Assembly: GCA_012270125.1 (NCBI GenBank)
Contig: JAAXIY010000043.1
Span: 38,664-102,663 of the forward strand
Direction of reading: 5' to 3'
DNA length: 64,000 nt
DNA from: Paracoccaceae bacterium
GTDB lineage: Bacteria; Pseudomonadota; Alphaproteobacteria; Rhodobacterales; Rhodobacteraceae
The position numbers and the translations under genes were made by a program. Numbering within the stretch: the stretch's first letter is position 1; each line of letters starts with the position of its first letter. Shown one piece after another: positions 36,542 to 46,870 of this stretch. The notes below the pieces were generated by a model. It saw only the letters and a program-made list of their open reading frames with translations. It made no database searches and was not told the origin of the DNA.

Positions 36542-39500
36542 TCAGGAACTATTTAGATTACTAAATTCTAAAAGGTCACTTTTCAGAAAATCAAGTTTTT
36601 TGCTGGCAGTCCATAATATAAAGCAGCTAATTTCTTTATCAGGAAATATCTGCATAACTGCCTGCTTGTATGCAGACATCTGCTTTAATATGCCAGTTGG
36701 AATCTGGTTTACATTTTCTGGGACAGTTGAGTTAGTTTTAAAGTCTATAATTTGCACCTTATTTTCCTCAATTATCAGTCGATCAATAATGCCATAAATT
36801 TTTTGATTTTCTAATTTTGGTAGACTTGCCGAGAAGGGCACCTCACTGAGAACATTTTTTTTGAAAATATAAGAAAATTTTGAGTCATTTAAAACTGACA
36901 AGGCTTCCATTATGGCACCCTGGAAATCTGGAGAACCATCAAAAAGTTTGCTGGATTTAAGTACTTTTACTGATAGATCGCGCCAATCTTCAGACGGAAA
37001 CCTTGGAAGTACCTCCAGCAGTTTATGTACACGAGAACCATGAAGTGCTGCCTCTTCCTCATTTAAGCCTTTTCCTTTTGATAATGTCTTGGATCCACCT
37101 AAATCAGATGGAACCAGGTATTTTGGCAATTTATTATGTTCAAAATTTTTGTTTTTAATCCAATCAGGAATTTCATTTTTAGAAACTTTGAACTGACTAT
37201 CAATTGTTTCTTTTTTGGCTAACCAGTTTCCTTCTTCCAGTCTTAGCCCCTCACCTGTAGGAAACTTATAAATTTTAGCGTTAGAATTTTGTAAACTATT
37301 TTTTATTTTTTCATGCCAGCAATTCTCGTCGAGCTCTCCTGCAGCCATTGCTATAAACCAAGTTTCGGCTCTTGTTATTGCAACATAAAGCAGCCTTTCC
37401 CGTTCAGCTTCTAAAGCTCGACTCTTTTGTAGTTTGATTTCAGCTTCTAAATGATGTGCTTCGCTTTTTTTATTATTCCAGACAGCTATGTTTTCCCCAG
37501 CTAAAATCCTATCACGAACTTCAACTTTCCTTTTTTGTGTTTCTGGCAAAATAACAATTGGTGACTCGAGACCTTTAGCGCCATGTATTGTCATGACACG
37601 AATCTGATTTTTTTGACTGCTTAATTGCCTTTTGACTTCAAAATTAGAGGCTGAAATCCATGACAAAAAACCTGTTAGACTCGGTGTTTCTTGTTTTTCA
37701 TAATCAATTGAAATAGATAGAAAAGCATCAATAGCATCTTCAGCTTCTGGTCCTAAGCGTGAAATTAAATTGGTGCGCCCTTCATATTGGTTGAGCATTT
37801 TTTCAAGAAGTTCATATGGCCTAAGATAGTCGGTGCTCGATATTAAATTATTTAGCACTGAATACTCATAGCTAAATATACCTGACTTTCTTTTTAACTC
37901 TCCCCATAAAGACCTCTCTTTTCGATTGCATGCCAAATCAAAAAGCTGTTGTTCACTCCAACTAAAGAGAGGTGACTTTAATACTGTTGCTAGTGACAAA
38001 TCATCCTGTGGCGTAGATAGAAAAGATAGAAAAGCTATTAGATCATTTACGGCAATTTCTTCCATAAGATTTAATCGATCTGCCCCCGCAACATCTAAAC
38101 CTTTTTTCTTGCAGGCTTTAATAACCTCATGGAATAAAACAGAACGGCGCTGGACTAGTATTAAAAAATCCCCAGGCTTAATTCGACGCATAACATATTC
38201 ATTGCCGGTTCTTTCTGGAATTAAGCTTTCGGAAGATATTAAGGTGCTTATTTGGTCCGCAATTAAGTTAGCCAACCTTATTCTCTCGTCTTCTTTCCCT
38301 GGCATATCTACAGGGTTTTGCCATTCTATATCTTTTGGTTGCTCCGCCTTACCTATTGCTGGCCAGAGATCAACCCGCCCAGGTAATTTAGAGTAAAATG
38401 AAAGATGCTTGTCAGACCTTTTAGGTTCACCTGGTTGCTTTAGAATATTATCAACAAACTTTAAAATTGTCGGAGACGATCTGAAGGAATATTGCAAGCT
38501 TAATTCTTTTAGTGGTGTGGCGGCATCTTCAAACAGTTTTTGAAATTCTTTTTGTATTCGTATGAGCTCAGAGGTATCTGCGCCTTGAAAAGAGTAAATG
38601 GATTGTTTTTTGTCCCCCACTGCAAAAAGAGTGCGCTTTACATTACCGCGAGACCCCTCTCCTGCATAAAACTCTTGCGATAATTGTTTAACAATTTGCC
38701 ACTGTGTGGGGCTTGTATCTTGAGCTTCATCAATGAGAATGTGATCAATACCACCATCTAACCTATACAAAACCCAAGCAGCTATTGAGGGGTCTATCAA
38801 TAGGTTTCTAGCTTTTAATATAAGATCATCAAAATCTAGCCAGCCACGAAGCAATTTTTCGTTTGAATAATGAAAAAGAAAAACTTTTGAAAAGTCATAG
38901 AGAGCACAAATTTTATCTGATGTCTCAAACGAGATTCTAATTTGCCGAAAAAGTTCTGTTTTTTCTGCTAACTCATTAAGCAATACTGTTTGTGAACTAG
39001 AAAGTTTGGTACGAACAGATTTAGAGGCAAAATCATCAATTTTTGCACTATAATCTGGTTTTTTAGTGCTACTTTTATACAAAAAAACATTTTCTAGAAT
39101 TTTTATAAAATTTAAATCGAGCCCCTCAATACTCGAAAGTTTTTTTGCAGTAGTCTGATCTCGGGCTCCACTGCTTTTCATCATTTCTTTTAAGGTTTCA
39201 ACAATCTTTAAGTCATCACTAGTGAAATGAGTTTTTAAATATTGCTCGAGACTCTTGTTATCAGTTAATCCAAACTCCGAATAGATTTCAGAACGATTTT
39301 TATAGTGAGATAAAATAGTACGATTTTTTAAGATATCGTTAAGCAGATCACCTAAATTAACATCGCTTGAGAATTTTGAAATTTTATTCAAAATTACTGA
39401 GTCAAACTTATCAGCTGCAATCTTTTCCAAGATTTCCATACAAAGGTTTTGTGTGGTTGGTTCATCTATTTCTGTAAAATTGGGAGAAACGCCAGCCTCA

Positions 39501-39910
39501 AGAGGAAAACGCCTTAGCAAAGATGAGCAAAAAGAGTGAATTGTTTGTATCTTTAAGCTTCCAGGCACCTCAATGGCACGGGCAAATAAAGTTCTAGCTT
39601 GTTTAAATTTTTGTTTGTTTAAACCTTTTTCCAAACCTATTTCGGCCAAGCTTTTTTTGAGTGCTTTATCGTCTTGCATGGACCACTTACCCAAACGTTT
39701 GAATAATCGGTTCTGCATTTCTGATGCTGCTGCCTTTGTATAAGTTAGGCATAAAATATTTTCCGGGGATGTGCCTTCTAAAAGCAATCGGGCAACTCTA
39801 TCTGTTAAAACACGCGTTTTACCTGAGCCTGCATTAGCGGAAAGCCACGTTGACGCGTTTGGATTTGATGCGAGAATTTGAGCATGGGTTGCCATGTTAC
39901 GGTTTTTCAT
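36542..39910 (-). CDS. addA: Double-strand break repair helicase AddA, alphaproteobacterial type
   Basis: AddA is the UvrD-family helicase/nuclease subunit of AddAB, which resects double-strand breaks and loads RecA. The 1,122-residue protein has Walker [21 protein letters not shown] near residue 24, [18 protein letters not shown] near 124, Walker [21 protein letters not shown] near 386, and [20 protein letters not shown]-type motif V near 760. The C-terminal RecB-type nuclease has IIDFKTNS near 1,075. Its start overlaps the addB stop by 4 nt (ATGA), so the complex is made by coupled translation. Confidence 0.96.
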   Translation of the reverse strand: MKNRNMATHAQILASNPNASTWLSANAGSGKTRVLTDRVARLLLEGTSPENILCLTYTKAAASEMQNRLFKRLGKWSMQDDKALKKSLAEIGLEKGLNKQKFKQARTLFARAIEVPGSLKIQTIHSFCSSLLRRFPLEAGVSPNFTEIDEPTTQNLCMEILEKIAADKFDSVILNKISKFSSDVNLGDLLNDILKNRTILSHYKNRSEIYSEFGLTDNKSLEQYLKTHFTSDDLKIVETLKEMMKSSGARDQTTAKKLSSIEGLDLNFIKILENVFLYKSSTKKPDYSAKIDDFASKSVRTKLSSSQTVLLNELAEKTELFRQIRISFETSDKICALYDFSKVFLFHYSNEKLLRGWLDFDDLILKARNLLIDPSIAAWVLYRLDGGIDHILIDEAQDTSPTQWQIVKQLSQEFYAGEGSRGNVKRTLFAVGDKKQSIYSFQGADTSELIRIQKEFQKLFEDAATPLKELSLQYSFRSSPTILKFVDNILKQPGEPKRSDKHLSFYSKLPGRVDLWPAIGKAEQPKDIEWQNPVDMPGKEDERIRLANLIADQISTLISSESLIPERTGNEYVMRRIKPGDFLILVQRRSVLFHEVIKACKKKGLDVAGADRLNLMEEIAVNDLIAFLSFLSTPQDDLSLATVLKSPLFSWSEQQLFDLACNRKERSLWGELKRKSGIFSYEYSVLNNLISSTDYLRPYELLEKMLNQYEGRTNLISRLGPEAEDAIDAFLSISIDYEKQETPSLTGFLSWISASNFEVKRQLSSQKNQIRVMTIHGAKGLESPIVILPETQKRKVEVRDRILAGENIAVWNNKKSEAHHLEAEIKLQKSRALEAERERLLYVAITRAETWFIAMAAGELDENCWHEKIKNSLQNSNAKIYKFPTGEGLRLEEGNWLAKKETIDSQFKVSKNEIPDWIKNKNFEHNKLPKYLVPSDLGGSKTLSKGKGLNEEEAALHGSRVHKLLEVLPRFPSEDWRDLSVKVLKSSKLFDGSPDFQGAIMEALSVLNDSKFSYIFKKNVLSEVPFSASLPKLENQKIYGIIDRLIIEENKVQIIDFKTNSTVPENVNQIPTGILKQMSAYKQAVMQIFPDKEISCFILWTASKKLDFLKSDLLEFSNLNSS

Positions 39911-42837
39911 GTGGCCTCATCCTCTATAGACCACTCGCCAAAACGAGAGATGCCATCATATTCAGAATGGTCTTCAGAACGATACATGGCTCGTCTAGCG
40001 GTAAAACCTTGGTTTGGACTAAGATATTTTTCAATTAATGAGTAAAATTTGCTCCGATGAGCTTCCAAGGATTCTCGTTCAAAGGGAGCAAAAACGATCT
40101 TTTTATCTCCAAGCCCAATGAAGGCCGCATTTGAAACTTTTAAGGGCTTAGTATTTAAAAAGCCGCCTTCTTCGGCAATTAAGGAAAGTAAGAAAAGCTG
40201 TTTGTCAAAATGTAGTTGAACGTTTTGATTTGGTACTGATCCTGTTTTATAGTCATAAATTATTGCTTCACCATTCTCACCACAATCAATTCGATCAACT
40301 TGTGCAGTCAGCTTGAAGTCTAGACCCGGGATTTTGATTTCACCTTTCTGCTCTAAAGTGATGGGGAAGCTTAAATTTCTTCTATTTACTTCTTCAGAGA
40401 CAAACCAATCTGCAATCTTTTCAATTCTTGAAAGCCAGAAGAGCTGCGCTGTAGGTGAATTAACCTTACTTTTTAGTTGCTTTTTTGTTAGATCTAACAA
40501 CTGGGCTTTTTGGTCTATAACTGAAAATTTTTGGTTCCAATTTTCAACGAACTGCTCCAAAACTTTGTGGATAATGACGCCCCTCAAAAGCGGGTCGGCC
40601 GCTTTATCTAGAGGTCTTAGTGGCTTTAATTTTAAAACATGTTTCGCATAGATGGCGTAAGGATCCCGAATAAGTGTTTTTATCTCAGTAACAGAAAGCT
40701 TTTTGGGTCGTGTTTCTTTTGGGGGCTTTGGCGATGGCCTTTGCGCAGGTTTTTTTCGAATGATATTTTTGCTTTCGTGAACCCAGTCTAACCACTTTTC
40801 GCCCCTATCTCTCATTTGCTTAATTGCCTCAGGGCCTTTATTTTCAGAAAGTCCACCGAGCATATTTAGGAGCCTGTTTAACCATCTTGAGGGTATCGTT
40901 TCAGAGTCATTATCTTTGATGCTTCTAGTGATTAAAACATTAGGTCCGCAGACTGACTGCTGATAATCATGTGCGGATAGGCCGATACGTCTTTCAGGAG
41001 ATAGCAATCCAGCCTCGCCCCTCATCTTTCTGTTTAACCAGGGATCTATGGCAGCTGGACTTGGCCAAGAGTCTTCATTCATACCAGCCAATATTAAAAC
41101 TTCGGCATGATGCGCTCGGGCCTCAAGTGTGCCCCAAATCATAAGGTTTGGGTGAGTTGGGTTTATTTCTGGTACATGCTCTTCCGCCAATATAGAGTTA
41201 AAAACATCAGCGTATCTAGCTATGGACACACAGCTAACGGTTGGAGAAGCTTCTTTTATTTTTTCAATTATATTTAGACAATGTCGACCATTGTTTTGTT
41301 TCCATAACCCACCAGACCTATTATCGTCATTTTGATCAGGGCCAGAAGCAATTAGATTGGCAAGCTTGATGTGCTTATCAAGAATTTTTTCAAAGCTATA
41401 GGGCTCCGTTAGTTTACATTCATCTAAAATGTGACAAATCCAGTTTGCCCATTTTAATGCATATGGATCTTTGTTTTGTTTTGACCAAACTAAAACGTTT
41501 TCAGAGAAAATATTGCTAACATCTTCCTTTCTGATGAAAAGCTCAAAACTCTGAACAAAATTTAAGTGATCAACCCTATAGTTTTCAACACTATGAGCGA
41601 TTGGATGTTTTAACAAAGAAAAAACTCTGGTGGCGGTTGCTGGCCCTTTCAAAAGGTTGAGCGCTAAACGCAAAAATCTGCCGGGTGGGGTTAATTGTAG
41701 CGGTACCCCGGCGCTGTCATCAGGAACAATACCCCAATTGGAAAGATACGCGGAAACCATTCTGGTTAACTTTCTGTTTGGAGATATTAAAACCAAACTT
41801 TGATTATCTCTGACCGTAGAAATCATTCGAAAAGTTATTGCTAGAGCTTCATCTCTAATGCTTTCAGCTTCAATTAGACTTATGTCTTTTGTGATATTTG
41901 AAATATCACCTAATTGGGGACCTTCATCTAACCAACAATCAGTAACTGGCGCTGGTCGTAAAGATAGGCTTATTAAGCTTTGCAGTGGAGCATTAGAGAC
42001 TTCTTCTAGGTGCCACTTTTTTAATCTTTCTGATGGATAGCTTAAAGTAAAAAAAGTCTTTAAATTTCTATATTGTGGATGATCCTCAGGTAAACCAATA
42101 CTTTCTTTTGATCCCCATAGTTCTCTTGGTAAGGTAAAATCAAAGCCTGGTAAAACAACTCCACCATTAGGCAATTTTATAATCCCTTCAATTAGTTTTC
42201 GAGTAGTCGCTCGTGAGCCTGAGGAGCCGGCGACAAGAATTGGGTTTTTTGGACTGTTTTCCGACCAGTAATCAATCAGGGTTTCTACAGTTTCTCTTAA
42301 CCAAGCTTCTTGATCGGGGTCATTTTTGCGATTTTCAAGATATTCTTTTATAATGTTTAAAAAAAGCTGACTTCTCTTCCAGTGGCCGGAGAGATCCGAA
42401 ACATTGAGGTTTAAGATTTTCTCAATGGGTACTTCCTCACCTTGCATTTCATCAATTAAATCAGAAAGGCTTTTTGTTATTGCATAGATTGATGATTGAG
42501 CAGCTATATCAGGCTGCGCCTCTACAAGTTTTTCAACCAGTGCCATTAGTTCAAATTTATGGATTAACGAATAACTTGGGCTTGGTTTGTAATTACGGGG
42601 AATAAGCTGAGATACTTCTGACAAGGTTAGAATTCGCGGATGAAGCATATTACCTAATTCAATTAACTCTTCTGTCAGTCTATGACGCATTCTTGTTGAG
42701 TTAACTATTACTTGTAAATTTGCTAATACGTTAGGCTCTGAAAGTGCAAAACGACTCATTATTCCCTTAGCAAGCTCACGTGGAAAATTTGCTCCAGGAC
42801 TGACGCCAAAAACTCCAGAAATATCAGGAAAAATCAT
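39907..42837 (-). CDS. addB: Double-strand break repair protein AddB, alphaproteobacterial type
   Basis: AddB is the second subunit of AddAB. The 976-residue protein has an inactive helicase-like N-terminal two thirds (LSEVSQLIPRNY, VAGSSGSRATTRKLIEGIIKLPNGGVVLPGFD, GTLEARAHHAEVLILAGMNEDSWPSP). The C-terminal nuclease domain has LRGVIIHKVLEQF near 752 and IIYDYKTGSVPNQNVQLHF near 872. No Walker A of ordinary form is seen at the N-terminus, as in alphaproteobacterial AddB. It precedes addA with 4-nt overlap and follows tsaE by 47 nt. Confidence 0.95.
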   Translation of the reverse strand: MIFPDISGVFGVSPGANFPRELAKGIMSRFALSEPNVLANLQVIVNSTRMRHRLTEELIELGNMLHPRILTLSEVSQLIPRNYKPSPSYSLIHKFELMALVEKLVEAQPDIAAQSSIYAITKSLSDLIDEMQGEEVPIEKILNLNVSDLSGHWKRSQLFLNIIKEYLENRKNDPDQEAWLRETVETLIDYWSENSPKNPILVAGSSGSRATTRKLIEGIIKLPNGGVVLPGFDFTLPRELWGSKESIGLPEDHPQYRNLKTFFTLSYPSERLKKWHLEEVSNAPLQSLISLSLRPAPVTDCWLDEGPQLGDISNITKDISLIEAESIRDEALAITFRMISTVRDNQSLVLISPNRKLTRMVSAYLSNWGIVPDDSAGVPLQLTPPGRFLRLALNLLKGPATATRVFSLLKHPIAHSVENYRVDHLNFVQSFELFIRKEDVSNIFSENVLVWSKQNKDPYALKWANWICHILDECKLTEPYSFEKILDKHIKLANLIASGPDQNDDNRSGGLWKQNNGRHCLNIIEKIKEASPTVSCVSIARYADVFNSILAEEHVPEINPTHPNLMIWGTLEARAHHAEVLILAGMNEDSWPSPAAIDPWLNRKMRGEAGLLSPERRIGLSAHDYQQSVCGPNVLITRSIKDNDSETIPSRWLNRLLNMLGGLSENKGPEAIKQMRDRGEKWLDWVHESKNIIRKKPAQRPSPKPPKETRPKKLSVTEIKTLIRDPYAIYAKHVLKLKPLRPLDKAADPLLRGVIIHKVLEQFVENWNQKFSVIDQKAQLLDLTKKQLKSKVNSPTAQLFWLSRIEKIADWFVSEEVNRRNLSFPITLEQKGEIKIPGLDFKLTAQVDRIDCGENGEAIIYDYKTGSVPNQNVQLHFDKQLFLLSLIAEEGGFLNTKPLKVSNAAFIGLGDKKIVFAPFERESLEAHRSKFYSLIEKYLSPNQGFTARRAMYRSEDHSEYDGISRFGEWSIEDEAT

Positions 42838-42884
42838 TGCTATAACTTTTTGCTCATCTGAGTTTTATAAATAAAATTAATTCG

Positions 42885-43352
42885 TCATTGGTCTTTTAAT
42901 ATTTTATCAAGGCGCGGTTTCCATTCACTAGAGGTGGTTGAAAAAATTATTTCACGCCTATCCCCTTCTAGAATGATTATTTCTATTGTAAGTGAGTCTT
43001 TTGGTTCAAGATAACCAAGCCGCTCTGGCCATTCTAGAAGGACGATCTCTTCACCAAAAGCATCAATTAAACCTAATTCAATTACATCACTATAATCATT
43101 CAATCGATAAAGGTCAGCATGCCAAATAGACCCAATAGTTGTGTCATAGACTTGCACAAGGGTAAATGTTGGGGAGGGCACCTCCTCTTTAATATACATC
43201 GCTGATTGTATTAAAGATCGGGCAAAATGACTTTTACCTGCTCCGATTTCCCCTTTCAGTAAGACTACATCGCCCTTCTGCAAATTGGCTTTAAATAATG
43301 TAGCGAGCTTTTTAGTTTCGAGTGGCCCGTTTGAGATAACAATTTTTTTCAT
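42885..43352 (-). CDS. tsaE: tRNA threonylcarbamoyladenosine biosynthesis ATPase TsaE
   Basis: TsaE is the ATPase that recycles the TsaBD complex in t6A37 synthesis on ANN-reading tRNAs. The 155-residue protein has Walker A LLKGEIGAGKSHFARSLIQSA near 33, EEVPSPTFTLVQVYD near 57 and the conserved HADLYRLNDYSDVIELGLIDAF near 79. LLEWPERLGYL is near 109. It lies between regB and addB on the reverse strand; tsaD is at 49.7-50.8 kb. Confidence 0.96.
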   Translation of the reverse strand: MKKIVISNGPLETKKLATLFKANLQKGDVVLLKGEIGAGKSHFARSLIQSAMYIKEEVPSPTFTLVQVYDTTIGSIWHADLYRLNDYSDVIELGLIDAFGEEIVLLEWPERLGYLEPKDSLTIEIIILEGDRREIIFSTTSSEWKPRLDKILKDQ

Positions 43353-43425
43353 TAGTTTTCTGTTATGAGTGATGTCTGCTTAAAGATATTTGCAAACAAA
43401 ACGAATAATAAAAAATTTAAAAAAC

Positions 43426-44802
43426 TTATACAGAAAAATTCTGATTTTCACCAAATAGGTTTGAGGCGGACTCAATTTTCTTTCTTGGCCAATAAATTTC
43501 AACAATAGCTCCATTTGGTTCTGTCTGTGATTTTTTTAAGATCTGGTTTTTGTTTCCATTAGCAAAACGTATTTTAGCACCTGTCCTCTCCAGCAATGTT
43601 TTAGCGATAAATAAACCTAGCCCCATACCTTCATTCCCGTGCCTATTTTCTTTTGATATTTTTGTTCCAAGGAATGGATCGCCCAGCCTTCCCAAAAGAT
43701 TTGGTGGATATCCTTGTCCATCATCCAAAATGGTAATTTTTACTGAGTCTTTGGTCCATGAGCTTTCCACCCAAACTTTCGATGTAGCAAAGTCAACTGC
43801 ATTTTGAATCATATTTCTTAAACCATGAATAATTTCTGGCCGACGTATTATGTGGGGTTCATCTATACCACCTTTGTGGTTATCTGCTATCTTTGTCTCT
43901 ATCGAAATACCTCGCTGTGAGTGTGGCTCCGCAGCTTCTCTAATTACTTCTGCCAGTAATGCCTGTTGCATATGTAAATCGTCTTTTCCAGCGCTGCCCA
44001 TGCTGTTCAGGATGTCTCTACATCGATCAGCTTGATCGCGAATTAGCACGACATCATCAACGAGTTCTGGAAACTTTTTGAGCTCGTCTATAAGCTCTGA
44101 GCTTGTGAGCTTTATCGTTGCAAGGGGCGTTCCCAGTTCGTGAGCTGCTGCTGCTATAACACCACCTAAATCAGTTAATTTTTGCTCCCTAGATAATGCT
44201 GTCTGCGTTGCAAAAAGAGCATCGCTCATGGTGTTTAACTCTGATGTAACTCGCATTGAATAAAACGCTAAAAATATAATACTAGTGCTTATTGCAATCC
44301 AGTTTCCAAATAAAAAGATGTCAGCAATAAATAGAGCTTCGCCCAATATATTTTCTAATGGCACATAATACTGTGACAGTAGGGCCACAAGCAAAATGGC
44401 AGTTGATCCAATAATAACAGTAGACCGTGTTTTAAGAGCTGTGGCAGAGACAACAACAGGTGCTATCAAGAGAACGGAAAAAGGATTGTTTAGTCCACCA
44501 GTTAAAAAAAGCAGAAAGGCCAATTGAAACAAGTCAAATAAAATCATGACTACATTTTCTAGCTCGCTTAATCTTTTGCTTTCCGGGTAAAATAAGCTTG
44601 CAATGATATTTGCTAATGCAGATAAGCCGACAGCAAAAAAACAGAGACTAAGGTTTAAAACCAGACCAAAATATTTGTAAGCGATAATAATTGCTGCAAT
44701 TTGACCGCTGATTGCTACCCACCTGATAAAAATCATGGTGCGAAGCCTTATCCATTCTCCACGGTTGCTCTCCGGAAAAAGATTTTGGTTGGACTCTTCC
44801 AT
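43426..44802 (-). CDS. regB: Redox-sensing histidine kinase RegB/PrrB
   Basis: RegB senses redox state through the quinone pool and phosphorylates RegA. The roughly 458-residue protein has six hydrophobic segments to about residue 200, the quinone-binding loop GGLNNPFSVLL near 100, and the H-box AAAAHELGTPLATIKL near 218. The redox cysteine in DQADRCRDILNSMGS is near 260. An N-box/G1/G2 ATPase domain follows (LDDGQGYPPNLLGRLGDPF, GNEGMGLGLFIAKTLL). AAGG five bases upstream favours the ATG at 44802; a second ATG lies at 44823. It is divergent from senC, with regA beyond. Confidence 0.95.
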   Translation of the reverse strand: MEESNQNLFPESNRGEWIRLRTMIFIRWVAISGQIAAIIIAYKYFGLVLNLSLCFFAVGLSALANIIASLFYPESKRLSELENVVMILFDLFQLAFLLFLTGGLNNPFSVLLIAPVVVSATALKTRSTVIIGSTAILLVALLSQYYVPLENILGEALFIADIFLFGNWIAISTSIIFLAFYSMRVTSELNTMSDALFATQTALSREQKLTDLGGVIAAAAHELGTPLATIKLTSSELIDELKKFPELVDDVVLIRDQADRCRDILNSMGSAGKDDLHMQQALLAEVIREAAEPHSQRGISIETKIADNHKGGIDEPHIIRRPEIIHGLRNMIQNAVDFATSKVWVESSWTKDSVKITILDDGQGYPPNLLGRLGDPFLGTKISKENRHGNEGMGLGLFIAKTLLERTGAKIRFANGNKNQILKKSQTEPNGAIVEIYWPRKKIESASNLFGENQNFSV

Positions 44803-44887
44803 AATAGCCTTACGTTGTTCCATTTAATCACATTAAGGTATACCCATTATGAACAATGTAGCATCTAACTGTCTAAAGGGAATTTAA

Positions 44888-45529
44888 ATGTCTCGATCAT
44901 TAAGTCTTTCGATCAGCCTTTTGGCGGCATGTTTGCTATTTTTGAGCTTATTTACTTTTTGGTACCTTACATCGGGTCGGGTTAATTTAATAAATGGTAC
45001 TGATCAATTTGCAGAATGTAGAACGAGCAACGCATTGGGTAGTTCTAACATTGGTGGTGCCTTTGATTTAATTAACCATCTAGGTCAATCTGTTACAGAA
45101 AAAGATATCTTCAAAGAGCCAACGATTTTGTATTTTGGTTATACATTTTGTCCAGACATCTGTCCTTTAGACGTTTACCGAAACAGTGAGGCAATTGATT
45201 TGCTTGATGCTATGGAAATTTCGGCAACGCCAGTATTTGTGAGCATTGACCCGGAACGAGATACTCCAGAGGTAATTGGGGAGTTTGTGAAATTTCATCA
45301 TCCTAAAATGATTGGTTTAACGGGAAGCAAGGATCAAATACAAAACGTTTCTAAATCCTACAAAACATATTATAAAGCGCAAAAAACTAATGATGATTTA
45401 TACTTAGTTGATCATTCAACTTTGACCTACTTGATTCTGCCTGAATATGGCTTTGTCGAATTTTTTAGGCGTGATAAGTCAGCAGAGGAAATTGCTGAAA
45501 TTACTGCCTGCTTTATTGGCAATAGTTAA
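44888..45529 (+). CDS. senC: SCO1/SenC/PrrC family copper-binding protein
   Basis: SenC/PrrC is a membrane-anchored thioredoxin-fold copper chaperone for cytochrome oxidase, known to modulate RegB/PrrB signalling. The 213-residue protein has an N-terminal anchor (residues 5-27). Its copper site is the CxxxC in LYFGYTFCPDICPLDVYRN near 88, with the histidine of LVDHSTLTYLILP near 176. It is divergent from regB across 85 nt (if regB starts at 44802) and precedes regA, the classic regB/senC/regA order. Confidence 0.95.
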   Translation: MSRSLSLSISLLAACLLFLSLFTFWYLTSGRVNLINGTDQFAECRTSNALGSSNIGGAFDLINHLGQSVTEKDIFKEPTILYFGYTFCPDICPLDVYRNSEAIDLLDAMEISATPVFVSIDPERDTPEVIGEFVKFHHPKMIGLTGSKDQIQNVSKSYKTYYKAQKTNDDLYLVDHSTLTYLILPEYGFVEFFRRDKSAEEIAEITACFIGNS

Positions 45530-45538
45530 ATACAGAGT

Positions 45539-45567
45539 TTGACCCTGACATATCACCGCCCTAAGTA
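45539..45567 (+). promoter_or_regulatory. Candidate regA promoter
   Basis: TTGACC at 45539-45544 and TAAGTA at 45562-45567 have a 17-nt spacer and lie in the gap between senC and regA. The -10 is a poor match. A promoter of regA's own is plausible, but read-through from senC cannot be excluded. Confidence 0.3.
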
Positions 45568-45594
45568 AATGATAGCCGGAAGGAGAGAGTTGGC

Positions 45595-46149
45595 TTGATA
45601 GAAAGAAAAATAGAGGAAATTGGCATAGATAAAACGTTGTTGTTAGTAGATGACGACGAGCCATTTCTGCGTCGATTAACAAAAGCTATGGAAAAAAGAG
45701 GATTTAAAGTTGAATCTGCTGGCTCAGTTGCTGCAGGACGAGCAATAGCGACTGCGCGACCACCAGCTTATGCGGTCGTTGATTTGCGCCTAACTGACGG
45801 CAATGGTTTAGACGTTGTTGAGGTTTTACACGAAAAGCGGCCGGATTGCCGCGTTGTGGTTTTAACCGGCTACGGAGCTATCGCTACTGCAGTAGCTGCA
45901 GTGAAAATTGGTGCAACAGATTACTTATCAAAACCTGCGGATGCATCAGACATAATGAATGCTCTCCTAGCGTCTGGTGATGATCTACCCCCTCCTCCAG
46001 AAAACCCGATGAGCGCTGATAGAGTACGATGGGAGCATATTCAAAGGGTTTATGAGCTGTGTGATAGGAACGTAAGCGAAACCGCGCGTCGCCTTAATAT
46101 GCATCGTAGGACGCTTCAACGCATCCTTGCAAAACGAAGCCCTAAATAA
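45595..46149 (+). CDS. regA: Response regulator RegA/PrrA
   Basis: RegA is the DNA-binding partner of RegB. The 184-residue protein has a receiver domain with LLLVDDDEPFLRRL near 15, the phospho-acceptor Asp in YAVVDLRLTDGNGLDV near 63 and the Lys in DYLSKPADASD near 113. A Fis-type helix-turn-helix at the end (VSETARRLNMHRRTLQRILAKRSPK) is strongly conserved in the family. The start is a TTG at 45595 with AGGAGAG at 45581-45587; no ATG fits before the receiver core. Its stop overlaps the convergent HD gene by 8 nt. Confidence 0.95.
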   Translation: MIERKIEEIGIDKTLLLVDDDEPFLRRLTKAMEKRGFKVESAGSVAAGRAIATARPPAYAVVDLRLTDGNGLDVVEVLHEKRPDCRVVVLTGYGAIATAVAAVKIGATDYLSKPADASDIMNALLASGDDLPPPPENPMSADRVRWEHIQRVYELCDRNVSETARRLNMHRRTLQRILAKRSPK

Positions 46150-46726
46150 ATAGTTCTTTAAATCTTAAAATATAGTCTTCTCGCACCTCTAATGGGGCTC
46201 TCAACTTTATAGTAAAATTGTCCACATTGTTTTTGGGAGCAGGCCCAATTAGCTTATTGGCTTCATCTTCTGAAAACCCAGCAATTTGGGTTGCTTCTAT
46301 CCAAGCACTTATTTTATCTGCTTTTTTAATCTGTTTTTTAATGTTTTCCGGTAATTTTGTTGGCAGGCCAAAACGAAGGTTAATTGCAGAACTTAATCGA
46401 TTTTCTAAAGATTGATAATCGCTGCCTATAGCGGATTTTACAGGTGAAATCATATCTCCAATTACGTATTCTGGCGCATCATGCAGTAGTGCTGCTAGGC
46501 ACCATTTTTTTTCTGGGTTTTTATAAAGCTTAGAATATATTTGTTCTACCAACAGTGAATGTTCTGCAACACTATATGGAAAGTCCCCATGCGTTTGCCC
46601 ATTCCATCTAGCAACAAAAGACAAACCATGCGCTATATCTTCAATTTCTATATCTAGAGGGGTGGGATCTAAAAGATCAAGCCGGCGCCCTGAAAGCATT
46701 CGTTGCCAAGCGCGATATTTCTTCAT
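46142..46726 (-). CDS. HD-domain hydrolase (YfbR-like nucleotidase family)
   Basis: The 194-residue protein shows HD metal-binding motifs: YSVAEHSLLVEQI (first His) near 51, LAALLHDAPEYVIGDMISPVKSA (HD pair) near 78, and a late Asp in KKADKISAWIEATQIAG near 138. YfbR-type enzymes dephosphorylate deoxynucleoside monophosphates, but the substrate here is inferred only from family. It opens in the 144-nt region before ahcY, transcribed away from it. Confidence 0.85.
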   Translation of the reverse strand: MKKYRAWQRMLSGRRLDLLDPTPLDIEIEDIAHGLSFVARWNGQTHGDFPYSVAEHSLLVEQIYSKLYKNPEKKWCLAALLHDAPEYVIGDMISPVKSAIGSDYQSLENRLSSAINLRFGLPTKLPENIKKQIKKADKISAWIEATQIAGFSEDEANKLIGPAPKNNVDNFTIKLRAPLEVREDYILRFKELFI

Positions 46727-46771
46727 AAGGATATAGACTTTCTATTTCGTTAAAAGTTTGATTTTCACAAA

Positions 46772-46819
46772 AATGTTATTATCTAAAATTTGTTACACTA
46801 TAGCCAATTTTATAACATT
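46772..46819. promoter_or_regulatory. Bulged 14-bp inverted repeat in the ahcY leader
   Basis: AATGTTAT (46772-46779) and AAAATT (46785-46790) pair with AATTTTATAACATT (46806-46819). A 5-nt bulge and a 15-nt loop interrupt the stem. The stem ends about 51 nt before ahcY. No T-run follows, so it may be an RNA leader structure or an operator. No known riboswitch core is recognised. Confidence 0.4.
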
Positions 46820-46870
46820 GAACCATTTTTTATTTGCTGATACTGAGCGTCAAAACCATGAGGACATAGA

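Noticed and set aside
46727-46870. SAM/SAH riboswitch before ahcY
   Set aside because: No recognised core of a known SAM or SAH riboswitch class could be matched; only an unassigned bulged stem is reported.
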